Made by a program: the position numbers and the translations under genes. From an uncultured Bacteroidota bacterium (GTDB lineage: Bacteria > Bacteroidota > Bacteroidia > Chitinophagales > Chitinophagaceae), in assembly GCA_903912435.1 (NCBI GenBank), contig CAIWHI010000496.1, positions 1 through 8,621 on the forward strand: a DNA stretch of 8,621 nt, read 5' to 3'. This document shows, piece by piece, positions 1 to 6,187 of the stretch (position 1 is its first letter; every line of letters begins with the position of its first letter). A model generated the notes under the pieces. The model made no database searches and was not told where the DNA came from. It worked only from the letters and a program-made list of their open reading frames with translations.

Positions 1-153
1 CATCCTGGTTTTCAAAACGAAGTACCCATATATCTTATAAGTACTTCACTTGATGAAAACGACAAAAATAGAGCTCAGGAAAACGAATATATCCGGAATT
101 TTATTATAAAACCAATCCCTACTGATTGGCTGGAAGAAATGCTCAAAAATTAA
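1..153 (+). CDS. CheY-like response regulator receiver domain, C-terminal fragment
   Basis: Partial gene, open at the left edge; 50 codons then TAA at 151-153. The visible part reads as the second half of a receiver (REC) domain. It has a hydrophobic beta-4 strand (VPIYLIST, residues 8-15 of the fragment) with Ser/Thr at its end, an alpha-4 segment rich in charged residues, then beta-5 ending in IIKP (residues 35-38). Lys37-Pro38 is the conserved cis-peptide Lys-Pro of receivers that contacts the phosphorylated Asp. A short alpha-5 follows and the protein stops, so no output domain lies after the receiver. This suggests a stand-alone CheY-like regulator, a type common in Bacteroidota, though an N-terminal domain outside the window cannot be excluded. 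The phospho-acceptor Asp is not in the window. It converges on the lipoprotein and kinase genes, so it is not in their operon, but it could be a phosphorylation partner of the kinase. Confidence 0.75.
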   Translation, partial: HPGFQNEVPIYLISTSLDENDKNRAQENEYIRNFIIKPIPTDWLEEMLKN

Positions 154-160
154 CTATTTC

Positions 161-190
161 ATTATAATTTATAATTATATTAAATATAAT
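161..190. terminator. AT-only imperfect hairpin between convergent genes
   Basis: In the 60-bp gap between the receiver stop (153) and the lipoprotein stop (214), an 11-nt arm at 161-171 pairs with a 10-nt arm at 181-190 across a 9-nt loop, with one bulged base. The stem contains no G or C and no clean U-tract follows it on either strand, so it is a weak intrinsic-terminator candidate. Its position between two converging stops is the main argument for it. In DNA this AT-rich such a hairpin can arise by chance. Confidence 0.2.
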
Positions 191-213
191 GATTATCAGC
201 CTAATAGGGCATT

Positions 214-882
214 CTAAATATTAGTAATAACTGAGAGCCTATAGAAGACAGATCCGGTATTTGAACCTGTAAATAATACTGTATAGATATGACCTGCCGG
301 CAAATACTGATTCATTAGCAATGCATTCTTAGATGGCAAGGAATTATCTTGCATAAGAACAGGCATTGTTCCGCCCTTTATAACATGAAATTCGGTAGAA
401 TTAGTACCGGGAAAACAATTGACATTGCTGCTTAATAGTATATTATTGGCAAAACAATTGAGCCTTAAACTGTCAGGACTAAGGTTTATAAACCTAATTT
501 TAATACTATCATTTCCATGCGGCGGTGTAAGGTCATCCGTTATGAATGATATAGAAGGATCGGTTAATGATCCACCTAAAATGCAGGAATAATGACTCCT
601 GAGGTCAGCAGCCTCCCCTTTACTTAAAATACTATCTGCACCACTTTTAAAAAATGTCACATTACCCCCTGTAAACCTTTGGTAGGATGTAGTTGCGGTG
701 AGAAACTGAAGGGTACTTGTGGTGATAGTTCCATTTAATTTTACATCTACAAATGGAACATTGGTGCAAGCATTAATAAACAATACATCACCAGATTGAG
801 GTGTAGCTGAATCGTTTTTACTGCAAGCTGAAAATAGAAGTGTAGCAACTAATGTTGCTGTGCAAAGGAAGATACTTTTCAT
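214..882 (-). CDS. DUF4397-like outer-membrane/periplasmic lipoprotein
   Basis: A 222-aa predicted lipoprotein. The start is placed at the ATG at 880-882 because it is followed at once by a type II signal peptide: Lys2, a hydrophobic stretch (residues 4-18) and a lipobox LFSAC with the lipidated Cys at residue 20. The open frame extends 18 codons further upstream, which would bury the signal peptide. The mature protein begins SKNDSATP, a short polar linker. Two segments resemble the DUF4397 beta-sandwich pattern: one near residues 33-51 (VLFINA, then VDVKLNG) and one near 127-138 (IKIRFINLSPDS). A further typical element, YLPAGHIYTVLFTG, lies near residues 193-206. DUF4397 proteins are cell-envelope proteins of unknown function. 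The gene lies 147 bp downstream of the histidine kinase on the same strand, so co-transcription is possible but the gap also leaves room for its own promoter. No catalytic residues are recognised. Lipoprotein call is secure; family call is moderately sure. Confidence 0.8.
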   Translation of the reverse strand: MKSIFLCTATLVATLLFSACSKNDSATPQSGDVLFINACTNVPFVDVKLNGTITTSTLQFLTATTSYQRFTGGNVTFFKSGADSILSKGEAADLRSHYSCILGGSLTDPSISFITDDLTPPHGNDSIKIRFINLSPDSLRLNCFANNILLSSNVNCFPGTNSTEFHVIKGGTMPVLMQDNSLPSKNALLMNQYLPAGHIYTVLFTGSNTGSVFYRLSVITNI

Positions 883-1029
883 TTGGTTAAGGTCTTTTTT
901 TTGTTTGAGAATAGGTACAGCACAAATTTTATCCAAACGAATAAACTAATTTTTGCTGTTCATTTTTTATATAAACAACAAAAATCATGCCAAATCCATG
1001 CTATGTTTCAGTAATATTCTCCGCCTAAA

Positions 1030-3045
1030 TCATGGAAGTATCTCAATTGGGGTGTCATTTCTAAACGAAAAAAAGAAGGTTGTACCACTTCCCTCCGTAC
1101 TTTCAACCCATATTTCGCCACCATTTTTGGTAACAAATTCTTTGCATAGCATAAGACCTATACCGGTACCTTTTTCATCGGCAGTGCCGGGAGTGCTCAC
1201 CAGGGGATTAAATATATTTGTTATGGCAGTGCTTTTAATACCTACACCATTATCCTGAACTGAGAAAACAATGAATCCTGGTTTTAGTGCATTATCAGAA
1301 TTAATAATTATACTTCCTTTGGGGTAGGTATATTTTAATGCATTTGCCAAAAGATTACGGACAATGAAATCGAAATGGGCATTATCAGCAAAAATAGACA
1401 GCTTATCAGATGTTTTATCTACAATGGTTATCTCCTTTTCGGCAGCCTTTATCTTTATTAGTTCTATATTCTCATTAATAAAAGGTTTGGTTTTCATTTT
1501 TACTTGGTTCAGCCTTATACCTTTCATTAATGAATGCCCCCAATAAAGTAGCTTGTCGAGTGTTTCAAGCGACGCTTTTGTATGCTCTTTTAGGTGTTCG
1601 AACATAAAGCTCTTTTCCTCATCAGTAGTTTCAGGATCATCATAGATATCTAATATGGCAGGAATTCTGGCAAGAGGTGCTCTTAAATCATGCCCAATGA
1701 TGGAGAATAGTTTATCCTTCATACCATTAGTTTCTTCCAGTTCTTTTTCACGAACCTGAAGTCTACGGTTTAGATTAATTGTCTTGCGGTAGTAAAAGAA
1801 CAACACCAAAAGGATAGAAAATATAATCAACCCTACTACAATAGTAGCATTGCGTTCAGTAGCATTTTTTTTATTGATTACTTCAAGCTGGGCAATTCTT
1901 TGTTTAGACTTTTCAATTTCATAACCAGATGCTATACTTGCTATTTCTTTTACCTTATTGATATTAAATATACTATCTGCAAGTTTTTGCCTTATTTCAG
2001 TGAAATGAAGTGCCTCTTTAAAGTCGTTCTGACGTTTATAAATCTCTACTTTTGTCTTGTATACATTCAATAAAAAGTAATTATTGTGGGTGTTTTCTGC
2101 AATAATTCTTGCAGAGTCGATGTAAACCATAGCTTTTGCCGGATCTTTATCCATTGTAATCTGGGCTATCTCCATTAGTATGTTAGACTCCATTTCGGGC
2201 ATATGGTTATCCTGAACAATTTTCAAACCTTGTTGCAGATAATCGAGTGCCTTATCAATGGCTCCTCCAATCAAGTAAAATTCGCCAAGATCAATAAGGC
2301 TTTCTACATGAGCATTATTAAACTCTGGCTTGTTACTTAGATTTAGATTATTTAGAAAATATTTATGGGCAGTTTGAGTATCTCCTTTACTGGCATACAT
2401 TACACCAATAGCATTGTATAGGCTAATGGTAGCATCTTCTAATGTCAATTTCTTACTAATTTTCTCGGCTAGCAATAAATATTTGGCCGTATTTACGGTA
2501 TCATCATGCTCTGAATACAAGTTACCTAGATTCATGTAAGCAAGCATCAATCCATGCTTATCAACAATGGTATCATACAGCTTTAATGCAGAAACAAAAT
2601 ACTTAATAGCCACATCAAAGTTCCCCTTTCGCCCTTCCACAACACCAAGGTTATGGTTCATTTCGGCAATACCCTTCAAGTACTTTTGCTCACGATAAAT
2701 ATCAAGAGCATAATTAATCCGCTGTTTAGCTAAATCTACCCTACCCTGGTTCTCATCTATTAAGCCTAGATGGGCGAAAATTATTCCTTCACCAAGTGGG
2801 TAGCTACTTTTTTTTGCAAAATCAATAGCCCGGTCAGTGAAATAATTAAATGAATCAATGTTTCTGCTGCTATAAAAGCTTAAAATACTCTTATAAATGT
2901 CAATTTTTTGAGAATCACTCTTAGCTCTACTTAAATCACCTTGGAATATACTAATTCTCGACTGGCCTAGAGATGAGAAACTCACCAACAGGCAAAAGAT
3001 GAGCATTAACTTATGTTTCCTGAAAAAATTACAGCTTGTTAACAT
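1030..3045 (-). CDS. TPR-sensor membrane histidine kinase
   Basis: A 671-aa two-component sensor kinase. The first ATG (3043-3045) gives a Sec signal peptide: a basic RKHK stretch (9-12), a hydrophobic core and SLGQ near residue 28. An ATG at 3006 is an alternative; the frame runs on only to a TTG at 3087. Residues about 70-355 form roughly seven TPR-like helical repeats (for example around NLGVVEGRKGNFDVAIKY), predicted to be periplasmic. A linker and one membrane helix follow at about 402-420, then a short coiled-coil linker. The cytoplasmic kinase has the H-box GHDLRAPL (phospho-acceptor His452), N-box NLLANALKYT (Asn564), G1 box DNGVGI (Asp598) and G2 box GTGIGL (from Gly626). All are intact, so it should be an active ATP-dependent autokinase. 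No receiver or DNA-binding domain is attached, so a separate regulator is needed. The ligand is unknown. The residue four after the His is Ala, discussed in the findings. It is divergent from bioB. Confidence 0.93.
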   Translation of the reverse strand: MLTSCNFFRKHKLMLIFCLLVSFSSLGQSRISIFQGDLSRAKSDSQKIDIYKSILSFYSSRNIDSFNYFTDRAIDFAKKSSYPLGEGIIFAHLGLIDENQGRVDLAKQRINYALDIYREQKYLKGIAEMNHNLGVVEGRKGNFDVAIKYFVSALKLYDTIVDKHGLMLAYMNLGNLYSEHDDTVNTAKYLLLAEKISKKLTLEDATISLYNAIGVMYASKGDTQTAHKYFLNNLNLSNKPEFNNAHVESLIDLGEFYLIGGAIDKALDYLQQGLKIVQDNHMPEMESNILMEIAQITMDKDPAKAMVYIDSARIIAENTHNNYFLLNVYKTKVEIYKRQNDFKEALHFTEIRQKLADSIFNINKVKEIASIASGYEIEKSKQRIAQLEVINKKNATERNATIVVGLIIFSILLVLFFYYRKTINLNRRLQVREKELEETNGMKDKLFSIIGHDLRAPLARIPAILDIYDDPETTDEEKSFMFEHLKEHTKASLETLDKLLYWGHSLMKGIRLNQVKMKTKPFINENIELIKIKAAEKEITIVDKTSDKLSIFADNAHFDFIVRNLLANALKYTYPKGSIIINSDNALKPGFIVFSVQDNGVGIKSTAITNIFNPLVSTPGTADEKGTGIGLMLCKEFVTKNGGEIWVESTEGSGTTFFFSFRNDTPIEILP

Positions 3046-3284
3046 AACTGTGTGCAAGATAATGATAACAATTAACAAATTACACAAAGTAATTTATATG
3101 TAATATCTAATTCTTATCCCTTATTTACAACTATTGGTTAGTTTTTGGGTATAAATCAGGGTTATTTTCACACAATTTGATTAATTATTAAACATTTAAA
3201 TAATTATTACACGTAAAATTGTATTTTTTCATTAACAAATCGCACTCCTAAACATCAAATCGCCCACATATTAATCAACCCAAT

Positions 3285-3296
3285 ACTTAGCTAAGT
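3285..3296. promoter_or_regulatory. Perfect 12-bp palindrome, candidate operator
   Basis: ACTTAGCTAAGT is identical to its reverse complement, centred between 3290 and 3291, 88 bp before the bioB ATG. The symmetry does not extend further on either side. A dimeric repressor or activator site for the biotin operon is an inference from position only; it does not look like the TTGT/ACAA-type BirA operator or the TTATAGATAA-type BioR site known elsewhere. Confidence 0.3.
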
Positions 3297-3332
3297 GGAT
3301 GCAAATACATTACGGTTCGTAAAACCATAATT

Positions 3333-3363
3333 TTATCCAGCGACAAAAAAATGGATAATTTCG
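3333..3363 (+). promoter_or_regulatory. Inverted repeat overlapping a weak bioB -7 box
   Basis: TTATCCA (3333-3339) and TGGATAA (3352-3358) form a perfect 7-bp inverted repeat with a 12-nt spacer, about two helical turns centre to centre. The right arm overlaps TAATTTCG (3356-3363), which matches the Bacteroidota -7 consensus TAnnTTTG at all but one fixed base. It would give a leader of roughly 15-20 nt before the bioB ATG. No good TTTG -33 element lies at the expected distance (TTTT at 3331-3334 is the nearest). It may be a promoter with overlapping operator, or chance. Confidence 0.22.
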
Positions 3364-3384
3364 CTACCAAATTCGACTTTTTAG

Positions 3385-4386
3385 ATGAGCGATATCCGAC
3401 ATAATTGGACAATTGAGGAAATTAGTGCCATTTATTCCAGGCCTCTTTTACCGTTGGTTTTAGAAGCAGCCAATGTGCATAGCAAAAACCATGTTTTTGG
3501 TGAGGTGCAGGTAAGTAGCCTCCTATCTATTAAAACAGGAGGCTGTTCGGAAGATTGTAGTTATTGTCCGCAAGCAGCGAGGTATAATACCGGAGTAAGG
3601 GTGCAGGCATTGATGAAATTGCCTGATGTGTTAAAGGCAGCCGAACAGGCTAAAGCTGGTGGAGCATCCCGCTTTTGTATGGGAGCTGCATGGAGGGAAG
3701 TAAGGGATAATAGCGATTTCGACAGGGTGCTGGAAATGGTAAAAGGGGTTAATGCACTGGATATGGAGGTATGCTGTACCTTAGGCATGATTACCCCTTA
3801 CCAGGCTGAAAGACTGGCAGATTCCGGCCTATATGCTTATAACCACAATATTGATACATCTGAAGACCACTACCACGAAATAATTACTACCCGCAAATAT
3901 GAAGACCGCCTCAATACACTCTCTGCTGTAAGAGATGCGGGTATTACGGTTTGCAGTGGTGGTATAATAGGCCTGGGAGAAACTCTGGAGGATAGAATAG
4001 GTATGCTTTATACATTGGTTAACCTACCACAACACCCTGAGTCGGTGCCAATTAATGCTTTGGTACCGGTGGCAGGAACACCACTAGCCGAGAATGGTCG
4101 TGTTCCATTTGATGACCTGGTGAGGATGATTGCCACTGCCCGTATTATTATGCCCAAATCGGCAGTAAGACTTTCGGCTGGCAGGCTTGAATTGTCTATT
4201 GCGGAACAAGGGCTTTGTTTTATGGCAGGAGCTAACTCCATCTTTGCTGGTGACAAGCTACTGACTACCCCCAATCATGAATATAATGCCGATATGGAGA
4301 TGTTAAAGACCCTGGGATTGACCACAAAAGCAGCTTTTGCCGATGGGCATCCTAAAAAGAAACAGCCTGCTTTACAAAATGCATAG
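3385..4386 (+). CDS. bioB: Biotin synthase
   Basis: A 333-aa radical SAM enzyme that inserts sulfur into dethiobiotin to give biotin, the last step of the pathway, in the cytoplasm. The radical SAM motif CSEDCSYC supplies the [4Fe-4S] ligands Cys54, Cys58 and Cys61. The second, sulfur-donating [2Fe-2S] cluster ligands are all present by alignment to E. coli Cys97, Cys128, Cys188 and Arg260: Cys98 (in RFCMGAAWR), Cys130 (in EVCCTLGM), Cys190 (in ITVCSGGI) and Arg262 (in VRLSAGR). The YNHN motif is at 152-155. Length is close to E. coli BioB (346 aa). The ATG at 3385 gives the normal N-terminus for the family and has no Shine-Dalgarno sequence in front, as usual in Bacteroidota. It is first in the operon, and its last 8 bases overlap the bioF start. 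An extra Cys131 beside the cluster ligand is a small oddity. Confidence 0.98.
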   Translation: MSDIRHNWTIEEISAIYSRPLLPLVLEAANVHSKNHVFGEVQVSSLLSIKTGGCSEDCSYCPQAARYNTGVRVQALMKLPDVLKAAEQAKAGGASRFCMGAAWREVRDNSDFDRVLEMVKGVNALDMEVCCTLGMITPYQAERLADSGLYAYNHNIDTSEDHYHEIITTRKYEDRLNTLSAVRDAGITVCSGGIIGLGETLEDRIGMLYTLVNLPQHPESVPINALVPVAGTPLAENGRVPFDDLVRMIATARIIMPKSAVRLSAGRLELSIAEQGLCFMAGANSIFAGDKLLTTPNHEYNADMEMLKTLGLTTKAAFADGHPKKKQPALQNA

Positions 4387-5512
4387 TATAGACCTATACC
4401 TTGCTGACAAGCTGAAAACAAGAGAAAATGCCGGCAATCTGCGTAGGTTAAGTACCGGCAGGGCAGGTGTGGACTTCTTTTCGAATGACGACCTCGGTAT
4501 GGTTACCAATGGTGTTTTGGCAGAGTTATTAGCCAAGGATTTTGGGAGTAAATTATTGACCAGGTCTACAGGCTCACGACTGTTATCGGGTAATAGTGTT
4601 GAAATAGAGGAACTGGAAACCCAAATAGCCAACTTTCATAAGGCTGAGGCTGCATTGGTATTTAATACGGGGTATGACGCTAATCTGGGACTAATATCGT
4701 GTATCAGCGACAGGCATACCACCATCTTATATGATGAGCTATGTCATGCAAGCATACATGATGGAATAAGATTGGGTATTTGTAATAATAAATTCCATTT
4801 CAGGCATAATGACCTTGCTGACCTGGAAACAAAATTAGCCAAACATAATTTCCGCCAAAAGCTATTAGTAATAATAGAGTCCATTTACAGTATGGATGGC
4901 AATAGGGCACCAATAGTTGAAATAGTGGTATTATGTGAAAAATATTGCGCTAAACTAATAGTAGACGAAGCCCATGCTACGGGAGTAATTGGAACCAGTG
5001 GGGCGGGATTGGTGAATCAATTAGGGCTTGAAAACAGGGTCTTTGCAAGGGTGCATACTTTTGGCAAGGCATTAGGCAGCCATGGTGCAGTCGTACTGGG
5101 CTCCGAAGTTTTGAAGCAATACCTTATCAACTTTGCAAGGCCATTTATTTATAGCACAGCACTACCATTGCATTCGGTACTGACAACCAAATGTGCCTAT
5201 GATTATTTGGCATCACCTTTATTTAATAATGAGCCACTTAATGAACTTATCGCCTATTTTAGAACCAAGGTAAAGGAGCCTGGCACTGAGGGGTGGAAAA
5301 ATAGCCAAAGCCCGATACAGGCTTTGGTAATAGGCAGTAATATCAAAAGCAAACAAATAGCAATGGCTTTGCAAGAAGCAGGATTGCAGGTAAATCCAAT
5401 ATTGCATCCTACAGTACCATTGGGTATGGAGCGGCTGCGAGTTTGCCTGCATAGATTTAATACATATGAGCAGATAGACCAATTATTTAAAACAATCAGC
5501 AATTCATGGTAA
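4379..5512 (+). CDS. bioF: 8-amino-7-oxononanoate synthase (KAPA synthase)
   Basis: A 377-aa PLP enzyme of the alpha-oxoamine synthase family. It condenses L-alanine with pimeloyl-ACP/CoA to give KAPA with loss of CO2. Visible motifs are STGSRLLSGN (63-72), LCHAS with the PLP-stacking His123, DEAHATGVIG with Asp196 and His199, and HTFGKALGSHGA with the Schiff-base Lys230. ERLRV (351-355) is the usual conserved C-terminal element. Relatives such as glycine C-acetyltransferase or serine palmitoyltransferase share this fold, so the specific call rests on the bio operon context. The start is set at the ATG at 4379, inside the bioB 3' end (ATGCATAG, 8-nt overlap), because it gives a normal BioF N-terminus. 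In-frame TTG 4337 and ATG 4343 would add 12-14 unusual residues and overlap bioB much more. The overlap suggests translational coupling. Confidence 0.95.
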   Translation: MHSIDLYLADKLKTRENAGNLRRLSTGRAGVDFFSNDDLGMVTNGVLAELLAKDFGSKLLTRSTGSRLLSGNSVEIEELETQIANFHKAEAALVFNTGYDANLGLISCISDRHTTILYDELCHASIHDGIRLGICNNKFHFRHNDLADLETKLAKHNFRQKLLVIIESIYSMDGNRAPIVEIVVLCEKYCAKLIVDEAHATGVIGTSGAGLVNQLGLENRVFARVHTFGKALGSHGAVVLGSEVLKQYLINFARPFIYSTALPLHSVLTTKCAYDYLASPLFNNEPLNELIAYFRTKVKEPGTEGWKNSQSPIQALVIGSNIKSKQIAMALQEAGLQVNPILHPTVPLGMERLRVCLHRFNTYEQIDQLFKTISNSW

Positions 5513-6156
5513 AAACAGGCGTAATAGGCATTATAGGTATCCATACTGGTATTGGTAAGACTATAGCCTCAGCAGTAATTGCTGAGGCATTGGGAGCTGA
5601 TTACTGGAAACCTGTTCAATCTGGGATTGATGAGCGGGATAGCCTATTAGTAGCTTCTCTTTTAACGAATGGTAATGCCCGTGTGCATGAAGAGGCATAT
5701 TTACTGAATACCCCTGTTTCGCCCCAGCTTGCCGCTGAAATAGACAATATTAATATTGACTTTAAAAATCTAAAATGGCCCGAAACTGAAAAAACACTAT
5801 TAGTAGAAACTGCCGGTGGCCTGCTCTCACCTATGACAGCAACCGATACTATGGCTGATTTCATACAGTGGTATCAATTGCCGGTAATATTAGTGGTTCA
5901 AAACTATTTGGGCAGCATTAACCATACTATGCTAACTATTGAGGTATTGAAAAACAGAGATATGAAAGTTGCCGGAATCATCTTCAATGACCATACCAAT
6001 GAAGCATCAGAAGTGTTTATTACCAATAATTCAGACATCCCAATTTTGGGTAGAATTCCGCATATAGACAACCTGGATAATAATGAAGTAGCCAAAGTCG
6101 GTGCTATTATAAAACAGTCAATTACCAACAAACTGATTAATTTATTGAACAATTAA
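5506..6156 (+). CDS. bioD: Dethiobiotin synthetase
   Basis: A 216-aa P-loop ATPase (E. coli BioD is about 225 aa) that carboxylates DAPA and closes the ureido ring using CO2 and ATP. The P-loop is GIHTGIGKT (11-19), with Thr14, Lys18 and Thr19 matching E. coli Thr11, Lys15 and Thr16. YWKPVQSG (33-40) supplies Lys35, equivalent to E. coli Lys37. Asp45 and Glu101 (in VETAGG) correspond to the Mg-binding Asp54 and Glu115. LGSINHTMLT (about 135-144) is the typical nucleotide-side motif of the family. Two positions differ from the usual pattern: Gly15 replaces the acidic residue of GTDTEVGKT, and Thr102 replaces the Gly of VEGAGG. The ATG at 5506 overlaps the bioF stop by 7 nt (ATGGTAA), again suggesting coupled translation. 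The rest of the active site looks intact, so I expect a working enzyme. Confidence 0.95.
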   Translation: MVKTGVIGIIGIHTGIGKTIASAVIAEALGADYWKPVQSGIDERDSLLVASLLTNGNARVHEEAYLLNTPVSPQLAAEIDNINIDFKNLKWPETEKTLLVETAGGLLSPMTATDTMADFIQWYQLPVILVVQNYLGSINHTMLTIEVLKNRDMKVAGIIFNDHTNEASEVFITNNSDIPILGRIPHIDNLDNNEVAKVGAIIKQSITNKLINLLNN

Positions 6157-6187
6157 GCCCTATTTTCAAGCTTCTAAACAACCTGTT

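Larger units (their letters stand above)
3046..3384. other. Divergent intergenic region, kinase / bioB
   Basis: A 339-bp very AT-rich stretch with no credible gene that must hold the promoters of both the kinase (leftward) and the biotin operon (rightward). It contains a perfect 12-bp palindrome (3285-3296), an 8-bp direct repeat with 20-bp period (3236-3243 and 3256-3263), and a 7-bp-arm inverted repeat (3333-3358). I found no perfect Bacteroidota -7 box (TAnnTTTG) facing either gene; the nearest matches are TAATTTCG (3356-3363, towards bioB) and TTACTTTG on the minus strand (3085-3092), just upstream of the kinase ATG. No tRNA, riboswitch fold or repeat array was recognised. Confidence 0.7.

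Noticed and set aside
883..936. Upstream extension of the lipoprotein gene to 936
   Set aside because: It would put 18 residues with several charges in front of a clear type II signal peptide and lipobox.
953..1258. 101-codon plus-strand open frame
   Set aside because: It mostly lies antisense to the kinase ATP-binding domain, its composition is that of a reverse-strand shadow, and it shows no recognisable motif.
3046..3087. Upstream extension of the kinase gene to 3087
   Set aside because: The extension starts with TTG, adds a second hydrophobic stretch before the signal peptide, and no ribosome-binding site supports it. The first ATG at 3045 gives a normal signal peptide.
3219..3238. TTGT-n12-ACAA as a BirA-type biotin operator
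   Set aside because: Only four bases per arm match and the flanking bases are not symmetric. No birA or HTH-BirA is in the window, and such short AT-rich symmetry is common here.
3314..3326. GGTT-cgtaa-AACC hairpin before bioB
   Set aside because: The stem is only four base pairs, has no aptamer-like context, and is expected by chance.
4337..4378. Upstream in-frame starts of bioF (TTG 4337, ATG 4343)
   Set aside because: They add residues not typical of BioF and overlap bioB heavily. The ATG at 4379 gives a short 8-nt overlap like the next junction.
5219..5544. Two overlapping minus-strand frames opposite the bioF 3' end
   Set aside because: They are antisense to well-conserved coding sequence, rich in Cys/Ile/Tyr of shadow type, and have no motif or start signal.
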